Part shown: positions 25,001-32,362 of the stretch, piece after piece
Position numbering within the stretch: the stretch's first letter is position 1
Layout of the letters: every line of letters starts with the position of its first letter
Source of the DNA: Lingula anatina
Lineage: Eukaryota > Brachiopoda > Lingulata > Lingulida > Lingulidae
Length of the DNA: 64,000 bases
Assembly: GCF_001039355.2 (NCBI RefSeq)
Contig: NW_019775390.1
Span: forward strand, 274,472-338,471
Reading direction: 5' to 3'
The notes under the pieces: model-generated
What the model saw: the letters and a program-made list of their open reading frames with translations, nothing else
Databases searched by the model: none
What the model was told of the DNA's origin: nothing
Position numbers and translations under genes: made by a program

Positions 25001-26110
25001 ATCGATCTAGCAGGATCGATCCATCTCCGAGGGGTTTCCCTCTTAATTACTTTCAGCTTACTGACACGCATGTACTGAAGCTGGTCATGTTTGATCCGCG
25101 GATCTGTTAGTCCGCGGATCAAAGTTGTTTGTAAATGCGACTTATGATTCAATGTCAGTGTGTCCTCGGTATCATTACATCATACGCACCACGACTTTAT
25201 TACGTTGGTAACCAAGCTCTTAGTCAGGGAACACAACTTAAGTTTTCTTTTTTCTTTTGTATGTGTGTGTGTGTGGGTGGAACGGTGGCCTGGTGTATAA
25301 CACTGAGTGAGCCCTCAAAACTAACGATGATATCTTCTCATGTTTCAGGTTGCTGTCCGTCATACTAACTGGTCGGTTTGCCAGAGCCGAAGGAGACTTT
25401 TACGTCTGCCCTAGAAAGAAGTGTTCTTTCCTGGAGATCTCGCGGACCGCAGTTGCAGGAGAGAGACCTGTCGACTGCCAGTCCGACGCTTACGTCACTG
25501 GCCCGTATGCCGCCGCCATGCCGGTAGGTCACTTCCCAGTTAGAAGCCTCGTTTTGGAAATTCAGTCAATATAGGCAATTGATTACTGAGTTAGAGGCAT
25601 TTTACGCCCTCCAAATGCAATGCTTAGGATAAAGTATATTTCGTAGCTTATTTGAAATAAATAATTTTAAGTGACTGTGAAAGCAACGTACTCTGAAACA
25701 CATAGGCAGTGATAAAGTTACAAAGTTACATGTACACAGCCGTTATATTTACCGACAACATTCTCTACAGCATCATTTTTATTACTCAGGAGGCCGACTC
25801 AAGACAGTTTTTTTACAAGGACCTGAACTTTGGAACCACTCTCCCTACTTCTGTAAGCAAACTTCTCATAATTTACCGCTTATTGATGAGTTTTGTATAT
25901 ATTATGTTTGTAAGTGATTCAAGTCACAGTTTCGAGGCAGTAGGCTTCGTGTTCCTTATTTTGCAAAATCACCATATAAATACCAACAGGTTTAAATCGT
26001 GTATAGGCATATTTTACATGCATTTTTTTAAGCACCGTATTTTTTTATTCTATTTTTATTTTATTTTATTAATTTTTATCTACTGCTTAATTTTTTTATA
26101 TTTATTCATT

Positions 26111-26149
<39 letters not shown>

Positions 26150-26274
26150 TTGCACAACGCAGAACGTCTGGTTACATATTAAATCATCATTTAGACAATC
26201 TAAAGTTCCACCTTCTTTCCACCTTCCAGTGGGGTGCTGGCGCTTCCAAACCCTTCCCAAGCAGAACCAAGTAG
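10718..26274 (+). CDS. CEMIP/TMEM2-like G8-domain hyaluronan protein (23 exons)
   Basis: Secreted or extracellular protein of the family whose vertebrate members bind and depolymerise hyaluronan (CEMIP, TMEM2/CEMIP2). All 23 exons join with matching phases at GT-AG sites into 1,072 codons plus stop, without exon 6B. Order: signal peptide (1-20, MGIVFKTIALLWVGLPLISP); G8 domain (about 30-155, from SSWPDGK); a GG/ILEI-like domain (about 205-262); then the long beta-helix part with family signatures VDMRAEVSLLTRN, YPIHFH (about 460-465), SRCVTVHG, GHCFYLEDG, TFWITNP, GFWFIYP and DLDGSV. No membrane segment after the signal peptide, so more like secreted CEMIP than TMEM2. The human proteins are about 1,360-1,380 residues; this one stops after a short tail (PFPSRTK) and lacks their C-terminal GG domain. 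Because of the haplotype overlap, exons 9-14 can be read from 15677-18283 or 18671-21288. Exon 6 occurs twice in tandem. Confidence 0.92.
11215..11452 (+). CDS. CEMIP-like exon 2: G8 domain core
   Basis: Acceptor tttctgacag, donor CAG/gtatgt, ends in phase 1. Encodes the G8 beta-strand core (ILLDVSPPCLHSISI, GKLVW, DFEIITDYILV, GTLEIGS), whose glycines define the domain. Confidence 0.92.
12102..12268 (+). CDS. CEMIP-like exon 3
   Basis: Acceptor ttttctcag, donor GAC/gtgagt, enters in phase 1 and leaves in phase 0. Encodes FLGVQGGSLEIHGANKLPWT, the segment after the G8 core in this family. A fold-back MITE lies 13 bases after the donor. Confidence 0.92.
12282..12429. mobile_element. Fold-back MITE, family 1, in intron 3
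   Basis: 148 bp with near-perfect terminal inverted repeats of about 50 bp (AGCGCATTCRGAACAGCGGA...; inner part GATCCGCGGATC then atatggccga). No open frame. It sits almost directly behind the exon 3 splice donor. Confidence 0.88.
12804..12918 (+). CDS. CEMIP-like exon 4
   Basis: Acceptor tgttcacag, donor ATG/gtaagg, phase 0 to 1. Encodes ENWGIIEDGLYMYAFDSTG, the start of the GG/ILEI-like region. Confidence 0.88.
13045..13118. repeat. CT-rich simple repeat in intron 4
   Basis: Imperfect (CT)n with TCTG variants. Its reverse complement yields an artificial Arg/Glu-rich open frame that is not a gene. Confidence 0.8.
13354..13497 (+). CDS. CEMIP-like exon 5: GG/ILEI-like domain
   Basis: Acceptor ttccttacag, donor AAG/gtaaag, phase 1 to 1. 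Encodes GQVVMAAMRGSKD, FLESLGASKV and the AMIAVKG strand, the pattern of the GG (ILEI/FAM3-like) domain in CEMIP proteins. Confidence 0.9.
13871..14107 (+). CDS. CEMIP-like exon 6A
   Basis: 237 bases, phase 1 to 1, donor CAG/gtcagt. Encodes SPELVQEELVVTNG through VSLWKPG, the family segment ending in the conserved WKPG(D). It differs from exon 6B at only two residues (VQEEL versus VLEEL; MVMDA versus MVTDA). Confidence 0.9.
14168..14404 (+). CDS. CEMIP-like exon 6B (tandem duplicate)
   Basis: Same length, phase and splice sites as exon 6A, separated by a 60-bp intron. Including both exons keeps the frame and adds 79 residues (1,151 total). Using either gives the usual family architecture. 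So short an intron may favour mutually exclusive use; that is inference. Confidence 0.85.
14602..14706 (+). CDS. CEMIP-like exon 7
   Basis: Acceptor taatatccag, donor ATC/gtacgt, phase 1 to 1. Encodes DVVVVSSTDYDWVQAEE and a CSDC cysteine pair, matching the STDY...QAEE block of human CEMIP. Confidence 0.92.
15189..15358 (+). CDS. CEMIP-like exon 8
   Basis: Acceptor tttttattcag, donor AAG/gttatg, phase 1 to 0. Encodes VDMRAEVSLLTRNVLIRG and DTFGGQLK, among the strongest family signatures. Confidence 0.93.
15677..15749 (+). CDS. CEMIP-like exon 9
   Basis: Acceptor catctttcag, donor TAG/gtaggt, phase 0 to 1. Encodes FTKDFITGNVEGAEFYNMGQ. The allelic copy is 18671-18743. Confidence 0.9.
16143..16175. 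repeat. (GA)n in intron 9
   Basis: GA dinucleotide run; the sister haplotype has a shorter tract at 19140-19158, so it is length-polymorphic. It produces spurious Arg-Glu open frames. Confidence 0.85.
16230..16363 (+). CDS. CEMIP-like exon 10
   Basis: Acceptor cgttcccag, donor CAG/gtggga, phase 1 to 0. Encodes AYPIHFHLCLDRD and HHAWSRCVTVHG, the family's most recognisable His-rich segment. The allelic copy is 19209-19342. Confidence 0.93.
16722..16855 (+). CDS. CEMIP-like exon 11
   Basis: Acceptor tttccactag, donor GAG/gtaatt, phase 0 to 2. Encodes VIDNVGYLTFGHCFYLEDGG. The allelic copy 19718-19851 differs at one residue (RTIFD versus RTVFD). Confidence 0.92.
17142..17208 (+). CDS. CEMIP-like exon 12
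   Basis: Acceptor ctctgcttcag, donor GAG/gtgaga, phase 2 to 0. Encodes SPGTFWITNPLTYIRNNVAA, matching the STFW...N..AAGSE block of human CEMIP. The upstream alternative acceptor (ttttag at 17106) leads to a stop codon. The allelic copy is 20104-20170. Confidence 0.88.
17220..17465. mobile_element. Fold-back MITE, family 2, in intron 12
   Basis: Starts ACTGGGTTCCCATACC 11 bases after the exon 12 donor and folds back on a right end reading gggaatggtccctt. The inner arms share GATCGATC, GCTAAATT and CTTAAG...CTTAGATGT motifs. The allelic copy is about 20182-20435. A partial copy stands behind the exon 20 donor. Confidence 0.7.
17827..17958 (+). CDS. CEMIP-like exon 13
   Basis: Acceptor ttatattacag, donor ATA/gtaagt, 44 codons in phase 0. 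Encodes DIGFWFIYPIEPKPPS and the NNVAHSNI helix-repeat segment. The allelic copy is 20802-20933. A decayed partial copy lies about 40 bases downstream. Confidence 0.92.
17993..18050 (+). pseudogene. Decayed tandem copy of the exon 13 end with its donor
   Basis: The stretch gaggaaaacgaactgcca... to cactcaaatgaagtaagt aligns with the last about 60 bases of exon 13 including the splice donor, but carries indels and a T-rich lesion. The sister haplotype has it too (about 20961-21020, donor changed to gcaagt), so it predates the two haplotypes. It lacks an acceptor and is not expected to be coding. Confidence 0.65.
18117..18283 (+). CDS. CEMIP-like exon 14
   Basis: Acceptor ttcctatag, donor CTC/gtgagt, phase 0 to 2. 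Encodes KGFFSDNTLGDDED, FTASHLTAYKSKERNSWFRG and the start of TQCSF. The allelic copy is 21122-21288. Confidence 0.92.
18519..21517 (+). repeat. CEMIP-like exons 9-14, haplotype copy 2
   Basis: Exons at 18671-18743, 19209-19342, 19718-19851, 20104-20170, 20802-20933 and 21122-21288. Lengths, phases and splice sites are identical to copy 1. This copy is joined on its right to exon 15 onward. Read literally, the two copies would repeat 235 residues of the beta-helix; the N at the copy boundary argues for allelic overlap instead. Confidence 0.85.
20182..20435. mobile_element. Fold-back MITE, family 2 (allelic copy)
   Basis: Counterpart of 17220-17465 in the same intron of the other haplotype, with several small indels. 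Confidence 0.65.
21961..21996 (+). CDS. CEMIP-like exon 15 (micro-exon)
   Basis: Only 36 bases, phase 2 to 2, acceptor cattttcag, donor AAT/gtgagt. Encodes FSDSPVGHTFP and joins the CSF end of exon 14 to exon 16. Confidence 0.85.
22037..22090. repeat. (AT)n in intron 15
   Basis: Uninterrupted TA dinucleotide tract shortly after the exon 15 donor. Confidence 0.95.
22179..22405. mobile_element. piggyBac-like MITE with TTAA flanks, intron 15
   Basis: TTAA at 22179-22182 and 22402-22405 flanks terminal inverted repeats of about 35 bp (CCCTTTACACTGGACGGCGT... against ...ACGCCGTCCAGGTAAAAGGG). The core is about 150 bp without an open frame. TTAA duplication and CCC-type ends are the piggyBac hallmark, so this is probably a non-autonomous member of that superfamily. 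Confidence 0.8.
22446..22577 (+). CDS. CEMIP-like exon 16
   Basis: Acceptor tttgtttcag, donor CCC/gtgagt, phase 2 to 2. Encodes GGYNEDIFTNSVIFGQSENI and an NNVWKKHPRS segment. Confidence 0.9.
23041..23227 (+). CDS. CEMIP-like exon 17
   Basis: Acceptor aattttacag, donor GAG/gtacat, phase 2 to 0. Encodes TGFNGLVIYDSVNIVRDTFF and AIGFLRKSAAFNRV, matching the GIQLYDGPI...F..ALAFR region of human CEMIP. Confidence 0.92.
23595..23715. repeat. Family 3 fold-back relic in intron 17
   Basis: Contains ggaccccagactccc, ccctaacctgtacaaatcat and ccattcct words shared with 48648-48835 and, in reverse, with the complete element at 59135-59306. The allelic intron (about 27215-27450) holds a longer, rearranged version. 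Confidence 0.5.
23763..23972 (+). CDS. CEMIP-like exon 18
   Basis: Acceptor gcattacag, donor AAA/gtaatt, 70 codons in phase 0. Encodes GVNHVYDGDEGIYSYTNLNG and the conserved DLDGSV turn, then CYNRTNWNMAVCPERYGK. The allelic copy is 27505-27714. Confidence 0.93.
24011..24261. other. Sized assembly gap (251 N) in intron 18
   Basis: The allelic contig covers the missing piece as 27753-27956, 204 bp, starting with a (TTTA)n tract that probably broke the assembly. Confidence 0.95.
24372..24574 (+). CDS. CEMIP-like exon 19
   Basis: Acceptor atcgttgcag, donor CAT/gtaaga, phase 0 to 2. Encodes RVKERKHGGTTLKDD and VVSFLMIDRYNYTMQFGG. The allelic copy 28067-28269 has AC instead of AT as its final two bases, changing the split Ile codon to Thr. 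Confidence 0.9.
24815..24976 (+). CDS. CEMIP-like exon 20 (NAGNAG acceptor)
   Basis: Acceptor tgcag/cag: either AG (24814 or 24817) keeps the frame, so one residue can be included or skipped. Phase 2 to 2. Encodes SERVRLGICFPKESTGFSVK and VAYWDSSTG, matching WIRVGLCYPRGTTF and YYWDEDSG of the human protein. The allelic copy is 28512-28673. Confidence 0.9.
24982..25127. mobile_element. Composite fold-back remnant in intron 20
   Basis: Starts 5 bases after the donor with the family 2 left end (ACTGGGTTCCCATACC, GATCGAT) and ends in a perfect palindrome tied to family 1 (TTTGATCCGCGGATC...GATCCGCGGATCAAA type, 25090-25127). The allelic copy is about 28679-28818. It looks like pieces of two families fused. 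Confidence 0.6.
25349..25523 (+). CDS. CEMIP-like exon 21
   Basis: Acceptor tgtttcag, donor CCG/gtaggt, phase 2 to 0. Encodes LLSVILTGRFARAEGDFYVC and a C...CQSDAY cysteine pattern, parallel to LLFLKLKAQ...FAFCSMKGC in the human protein. The allelic copy is 29063-29237. Confidence 0.9.
25790..25852 (+). CDS. CEMIP-like exon 22
   Basis: Acceptor ttactcag, donor TCT/gtaagc, 21 codons in phase 0 (EADSRQFFYKDLNFGTTLP). The allelic copy is 29499-29561. Confidence 0.82.
26110..26150. repeat. (TTTA)n in intron 22
   Basis: Perfect tetranucleotide tract inside a longer T-rich stretch; the allelic tract lies at about 29815-29858. Confidence 0.9.
26230..26274 (+). CDS. CEMIP-like exon 23: C-terminus and stop
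   Basis: Acceptor accttccag; 14 codons (WGAGASKPFPSRTK) and TAG. The allelic copy 29939-29983 has identical residues, which supports this as a coding end rather than chance. The gene therefore lacks the C-terminal GG domain of vertebrate CEMIP. Confidence 0.82.
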   Translation, partial: WGAGASKPFPSRTK

Positions 26275-26518
26275 ACCATCACGACCGCCCGGAAAGAATC
26301 GAAGGACAATTTAAATCTGCAAGGAAGATGACTTGAGTTAATTTGTCCCACGGTAACTCATAAACTCAGATATGCCATGAGAACAAATGTACGAGTTTTG
26401 AAAACTCACATACTGATTCTAGCGACAACGCTTTAAATCTTGATAAGACTTTTTTCTTTTTCATTTTCCTTCAAGGAACTATTTACATGTCAGGGCCGTA
26501 GCCTGAGCAAAATGCTAG
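26275..26518. other. 3' flank of the CEMIP-like gene to contig edge
   Basis: Matches 29984-30190 up to about 26485. It then switches to cagggccgtagcct..., a repeat word also found at 50938, so the contig breaks inside a dispersed repeat. Confidence 0.6.
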
Positions 26519-26519
26519 N

Positions 26520-26690
26520 AGTGCTATTCAGAGGAGAAACCCTCCCCGTGCAAATCTAGATGAATTGCGAGATGCCCTTCAAGATGAATGGACCAGAATT
26601 TCTCTCCAAAGAGTTGTGACTCTAGTTCACAGTATGCCACGCCGTTTGGCGGCCATTATCCAAGCTCGTGGTGGGCATACCCGCTATTGA
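26520..26690 (+). pseudogene. Tc1/mariner transposase, C-terminal fragment
   Basis: 57 codons open from the contig edge to a TGA at 26688, reading NPPRANLDELRDALQDEW, then SMPRRLAAIIQARGGHTRY. The SMPRR...V/I.ARGGHTRY ending is the signature C-terminus of Tc1-like transposases. The catalytic DDE region is absent because the contig starts here. An AATAAA follows at about 26801. The fragment lies upstream of allelic exon 18, where the other haplotype (intron 23228-23762) has none. Confidence 0.88.
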
Positions 26691-27504
26691 GATTAATAAT
26701 GAACTCTGAAGATGTTTCTTGACAATTTTCCCTAATTTCATATTAATTGTCAATCACAGTAAAAATTTATGTTTAATTTTTCACTTGGTACTGTTATGTA
26801 AATAAAGTACTTTTTTGGGGCCATGAGAAAAAAAAACCTAAATAAATTAACGCTTTTTTCACACTTGCATTGGTTGTTTCTCCTTGACTTAACCAATCCT
26901 CCAGCTTCACATATTTAACAATATAAACAGTATTAATTTGGTAATATCAATAATAATGAAAGAAACAGGGCGATATGCATCCCAAAATTCCGTGTACCAA
27001 CCATTTTGGGCAAGAGTGTATTACAGGTACGTTTGCACCATTCTATTTATACGCCTCCGTTACACCTCCTATGTAAAAGAACGGTATTCTTCTAGGAAAA
27101 TTAGTCCGTTTGTTTTTTCTTTGTTAGGTGCCTTTTGCCCTATATATACATGTTGATACTTGACCCAGCACTTGCGGCTATATGTAACTCCAGTCTGATA
27201 AATGACATGAGACCTTGGTTTCCTTTACTAGGTCTTCCTGTCACAACTCTCTATCCTTACCTGTACTTATAATATTGAACATTCCAGCCCTGTATATAAC
27301 GCCTGCTGCTAACCCTAACCTGCACTAACCGTATGCGACGCATACTTCCATTCCTTGAACTACCACTTCTGTTAACTACCACTTCTGTCTCTGTCACTTC
27401 TGTTAACCCAACATGTACAAGTCATATAGGGGACCCAAGTTTTCATTTCCAGAACAACCATTTACTCTTAACCACCACGTTAATAAAATTTAATTGCATT
27501 ACAG
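26691..27504. other. Allelic version of intron 17 sequence
   Basis: Contains no coding exon. The last about 300 bases correspond loosely to 23560-23762 of the other haplotype and include family 3 fold-back words (ctaaccctaacctg, ccattcct). Confidence 0.5.
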
Positions 27505-27759
27505 GGAGTGAATCACGTGTATGATGGCGACGAGGGGATATACAGCTACACCAACCTGAACGGTGATAAAGTGGTCCACTTCTACGACCTGGATGGGTCT
27601 GTGACCGGTGAGGTCATGGCGTCTGTGGTCAAGCCGCGTCAATTTTACACTACGGCTAACTGCTATAACAGGACGAACTGGAACATGGCGGTCTGCCCGG
27701 AGAGATATGGAAAAGTAATTTTGAGATATCTGAGATATCTCGTTTACTTTTTTTAATTT

Positions 27760-27790
<31 letters not shown>

Positions 27791-28942
27791 TTGGCGCCTT
27801 TTTCGTCCGAGATTAATGTAGCGGTATAAAAGGATCACATTCTACGGTGCACAGGTATTTGTCATTTTTTAAACATAATGCTACAGGTAGCGCACGTTGC
27901 TGACTTGCCGACTCTGTTGAATAACTCCCGGGAAGATTTTGTACAATATAGGAAGAGACTAACTGCTGCCATTTTGTTTTGGAAAAGTGTGCCCCCCCCT
28001 CCTCCCCCCCCCCTCCAACCACCCCCGGGGATCTCCCCATGACTTATTCCTTATTCATCGTTGCAGATTCGAGTTAAAGAAAGGAAATACGGGGGCACCA
28101 CGCTGAAAGATGACGTCTACATGATGAGGGACGACTTCCACGAGTTCAAGGAGTCCATGGATGGCACTAAGGTGGTCAGTTTTCTGATGATCGATAGATA
28201 CAACTACACGATGCAGTTTGGAGGTCTGGCGCCAACTTTTTTGAAGATGGATCTAGACGGTTTTGACACGTAAGAGAAATGGTCTTGCACAGTGCGCGGC
28301 TTTTGAAATTGAAGTTAGCTTTATAACACTTAATTAGCTTTCATTTATTGTGAATGTACACGTCTACATGTATTCTCTTTTAATTATAATAGAGCTTTAG
28401 TTTATACTAGAAAAATATATGGGTTTTCGCCGTTAATTTTCATGTAATACAGTATATATGGATCGATATTGATGGTATACTTTTTTATTTTGAAAAAAAA
28501 TTTGAGTGCAGCAGTGAACGTGTTCGGCTTGGGATATGCTTCCCGAAGGAATCAACAGGCTTCTCCGTTAAGTTAACTGGAATGGGTACTCATACAGTGG
28601 TGACTGACTACGACGTGTTTGAGCAGACTTCCCTCACCTCTCCCTTGGTGGCTTACTGGGATAGTTCCACAGGGTAAGACTGGGTTCCCATACCTATATC
28701 GATCTAGCAGGATCGATCCATCTCCGAGGGGTTTCCCGCTTAATTACCTTCAGCTTACTTACACGCATACTGAAGCTGGTCATGTTAGATCCGCGGATCT
28801 GTTAGTCCGCGGATCAAAGTTGTTTGTAAATGCGACCTATGATTCAATGTCAGTGTTTCCTCGCTATCATTACATGTACATCATGCGCACCACGACTTTA
28901 TTACGTTGGTAACCAAGCTCTAAGTCAGGGAACGCAACTAAC

Positions 28943-28993
<51 letters not shown>

Positions 28994-29817
28994 AAACGAG
29001 GGCCTGGTGTATAACACTGAGTGAGCCCTCAAAACTAATGATGATATCTTCTCATGTTTCAGGTTGCTGTCCGTCATACTAACTGGTCGGTTTGCCAGGG
29101 CCGAGGGAGACTTTTACGTCTGCCCTAGAAAGAAGTGTTCTTTCCTGGAGATCTCGCGTACCGCGGTTGCAGGAGAGGGACCTGTTGACTGCCAGTCTGA
29201 CGCTTACGTCACTGGCCCGTATGCCGCCGCCATGCCGGTAGGTCACTTCCCACTTAGAAGCCTCGTTTTGGAAATTCAGTCAATTGATTACTGAGTTAGA
29301 GGCATTTTACGCCCTCCAAATGAAATGCTTAGGATAAAGTATATTTCGTAGCTTATTTGAAATAAATAATTTTAAGTGACTGTGAAAGCAACGTACTCTG
29401 AAACACATACATGTAGGCAGTGATAAAGTTACAAAGTTACATGTACACAGCCGTTATATTTACCGACAATTCTCTACAGCATCATTTTTATTACTCAGGA
29501 GGCCGACTCAAGACAGTTTTTTTACAAGGACCTGAACTTTGGAACCACTCTCCCTACTTCTGTAAGCAAACTTCTCATAATTTACCGCTTATTGATGAGT
29601 TTTGTATATATTATGTTTGTAAGTGATTCAAGTCACAGTTTCGAGGCAGTAGGCTTCGTGTTCCTTATTTTGCAAAATCACCATATAAATACCAACAGGT
29701 TTAAATCGTGTATAGGCATATTTTACATGCATTTTTTAAGCACCGTATTTTTTTATTCTATTTTTATTTTATTTTATTAATTTTTATCTACTGCTTAATT
29801 TTTTATATTTATTCATT

Positions 29818-29856
<39 letters not shown>

Positions 29857-29983
29857 TTGCACAACGCAGAACGTCTGGCTACATTTTAAATCATCATTTA
29901 GACAATCTAAAGTGAACACCCTTATTTCCACCTTTCAGTGGGGTGCTGGCGCTTCCAAGCCCTTCCCCAGCAGAACCAAGTAG
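27505..29983 (+). CDS. CEMIP-like exons 18-23, other haplotype
   Basis: Exons 27505-27714, 28067-28269, 28512-28673, 29063-29237, 29499-29561 and 29939-29983. All have the same length, phase and splice sites as 23763-26274, and the few residue changes include HGG to YGG and Ile to Thr at the exon 19/20 junction. It has no exons 1-17 of its own and follows an N at 26519, so it is best read as an allele rather than a second gene. A true 3' partial duplicate is the alternative. Confidence 0.82.
28944..28982. repeat. Poly(T) tract in allelic intron 20
   Basis: Run of about 38 T followed by a short (GT)n; the other haplotype has a shorter T-rich tract and (GT)n at 25250-25276. Confidence 0.9.
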
Positions 29984-30685
29984 ACCATCAGGACCGCCCG
30001 ACAAGATTCGAGGAAAAATTTAATCTGCAAGGAAGACGACTTGAGTTAATCTGTCCCACGGTAACTCATAAACTCGGATATGCCATGAGAATAAATGTAC
30101 GAGTTTTGAAAACTCACATACTGATCCTAGCGACAACGCTTTAAATCTTGTTAAGACTTTTTTTCTTTTTCGTTTTCCTTCAAGGAACTATTTAGTAACC
30201 GCTGGTATGAACATTTCACTGTCACATATTAATGCATTGGAGACGATACCGGTGTAAAGCTTTAAGCTATCGTATAAGTAACACTGTGACCATGAGTTAA
30301 GTGGGTTGAGATGCCATTAAAGCATTTAGCTTTGATGATTTATACGAATGTACTGAGAACTGTAGTTTTATTAAAACATATATACATTTGCAAAGCAGAA
30401 CAACCGTTCTTTGATTGGCGTCCTTATTCTAGGTACCCTATATAATGTAGCTATCCCTTTTCTCTCCCTTTCGTACGTTTGTACCCGAATTACATGTATA
30501 CAAACACGAAACTCGTTGAGTGAAGTGGTTTACCGATATGACTTGGGTACGTCGGGAGCAGGGAAGCTTTTCCTCTTAAACCATCGCGAAACCCCCTTTT
30601 CTCGAATATTAAACAAATAGAAAAGAAATAAAAACAGATATGGTGTTATTGCAAAAGAGGAAAGTATAATATACAGGACACCAAA
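29984..30685. other. 3' flank of the CEMIP-like gene
   Basis: No coding region. ATTAAA at about 30316 and 30372 are possible polyadenylation signals for the plus-strand gene. The rest is intergenic sequence before the GA-rich arrays. Confidence 0.4.
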
Positions 30686-31005
30686 TACAATGCAGACGGC
30701 GATGTTTTAAAGTTTAGCACTACTATCGCAATCGTTGTGTTTTGTTTACCAGGTAAATTCTGCAAGGCGATTGAAACTACTGTCATCGTTTTCCTTTATT
30801 GTCATCTTCCTTTGAAACATAAAAAAAATAGCAGGTTAAGTCGTATTTGTAAACGGAACTATGTTTTTATTTATTTATTTATTTACAGTAGAAAGAGATT
30901 GGATAAGAGAAAGAGGGAGAGAGAGAAGGGAGGGGTAGAAAGAGATTGTGTCAGTCAATAACAGAAAATGCCCTTATGAATGATTTTATTTCAAAGAGAG
31001 AGAGA

Positions 31006-31010
31006 TCGAC

Positions 31011-31041
<31 letters not shown>

Positions 31042-31062
31042 TTTTTTTTTTTTTTTTTTTTT
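31006..31062. repeat. (GA)n followed by poly(T)
   Basis: GA run directly joined to about 28 T. Confidence 0.9.
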
Positions 31063-31423
31063 GCATATCTCAAAAAAGTACAGATCTCAACAAAAAATAC
31101 AAAATTGATAAATAACTAAATAAAAATCACACTCTCTCACTTACTCACTCAATCACAAAGAGACACTCAGTCGAGAGAAAAGAATTTGGTGTAATTACAA
31201 AAAGGAAAGTAAAGTAAGATACAAATAATTTATTTAGGACACCACATGCAATGCAGGCGGCGATGTTTCAATGTTATGCACAACTATCGCAACCGTTGTG
31301 TCTTGCAAGAAATTGGGAACTATTTCCGTTTTCCTCAATTGCCATTTTCCTTTGAAACGCGAAAAGCGTAAAAGCGTAGCACGGTATGTTGTAAACGACT
31401 TTATGATTTACAGTTGAGACAGA

Positions 31424-31425
<2 letters not shown>

Positions 31426-31470
<45 letters not shown>
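31426..31470. repeat. (GA)n tract
   Basis: Uninterrupted GA dinucleotides closing the second long unit of the array. Confidence 0.95.
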
Positions 31471-31474
<4 letters not shown>

Positions 31475-32234
31475 GTCATAAAACAATGTCTTTTATGGTT
31501 TATTTCATTTCAACGAGAGAGAGAGAGGGAAAAAAGAAAGGGATATTGTGCCAACAAAAAAGGTCCTTATGATTTATTTTGTTTCAGAGAGAGGGAGAGA
31601 GAGAGATTGTGTCAAAAACAAAAATAATCAAATTTATGAATTATTTTATTTCAAATATCACACTTTGTTAAGAGCATATTTACAAATATGGGAAATGGCA
31701 CTTGCATTTGCTTGGGTGCTCCAGTATAACTCAACAGATTTACCGATTACGTGTAGGTTCTGTGCATTAGCCGTTAACAAAAACACTGAAAAACGTGCAC
31801 TGCAACATACACGTTGGATTTTAACTCAGTGCAATATGTATATCTTCCTTGTTTTTGAACTTCTAAAATGAAGCCTGTGGATACCGAAAAGACCGAAGAT
31901 GGTCGACAATTACATGTAGTGTCATATGGTATCACTTTGTGTTGAGAAAAAAAATAATAATTAAGCAACGTTAAAGTTATATCTTCATGAAAGCGCGTGC
32001 ACAAAATTTTAATTTAAAATGAATTTTGTAAGAATTTTCTTCGGGCTTTAAACAAAACATGTCAAATTAACAGAAGATTGAATATCGACGCTTTGGTGCC
32101 TTAAGACGGGTCTTGTTTCTTTGCTGGCGTTTTAAGACACGTCATTTTTTTTTTCGGCAAATCTTTTGAATTCTTCACAGACACACTCTACAGAGTCGGG
32201 CCGGTTATCTAGTCTTGATGTAAATAAGAACCCT

Positions 32235-32240
32235 TTTATT
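32235..32240 (-). terminator. Polyadenylation signal of EF-hand gene A
   Basis: AATAAA on the minus strand about 125 bases after the stop codon; conserved in both locus B versions (52383-52388 and 55171-55176). Confidence 0.65.
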
Positions 32241-32362
32241 GCATAAAGTCGTTTCTCCTGCCTGGCTCAGTAGGGGGCCTTTCCGTCGCGTTTTATCGTT
32301 GCGCAACTCCAACGCCACGCCAGTTCCCAGAATCACAGATGAGAGTCAGATATTGAGTTTAC

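Larger units (their letters stand above)
30686..31660. repeat. Degenerate tandem array with (GA)n tails, locus A
   Basis: Units of roughly 250-600 bp start near caggacaccaaatacaatgca, pass through cgatgttt...actatcgcaa.cgttgtgt, ccttt...gtcatcttcctttgaaac and atgattta-cagt, and end in (GA)n. Two long units (from about 30675 and 31235) and several short terminal ones (attgtgtcaa...tttatttcaaagagagaga) are visible. A related array with three long units lies at 50460-51720. Confidence 0.65.

Noticed and set aside
27505-29983. A second CEMIP-like gene
   Set aside because: Only exons 18-23 are present, with the same introns, after an N. It has no start, signal peptide or G8 domain.
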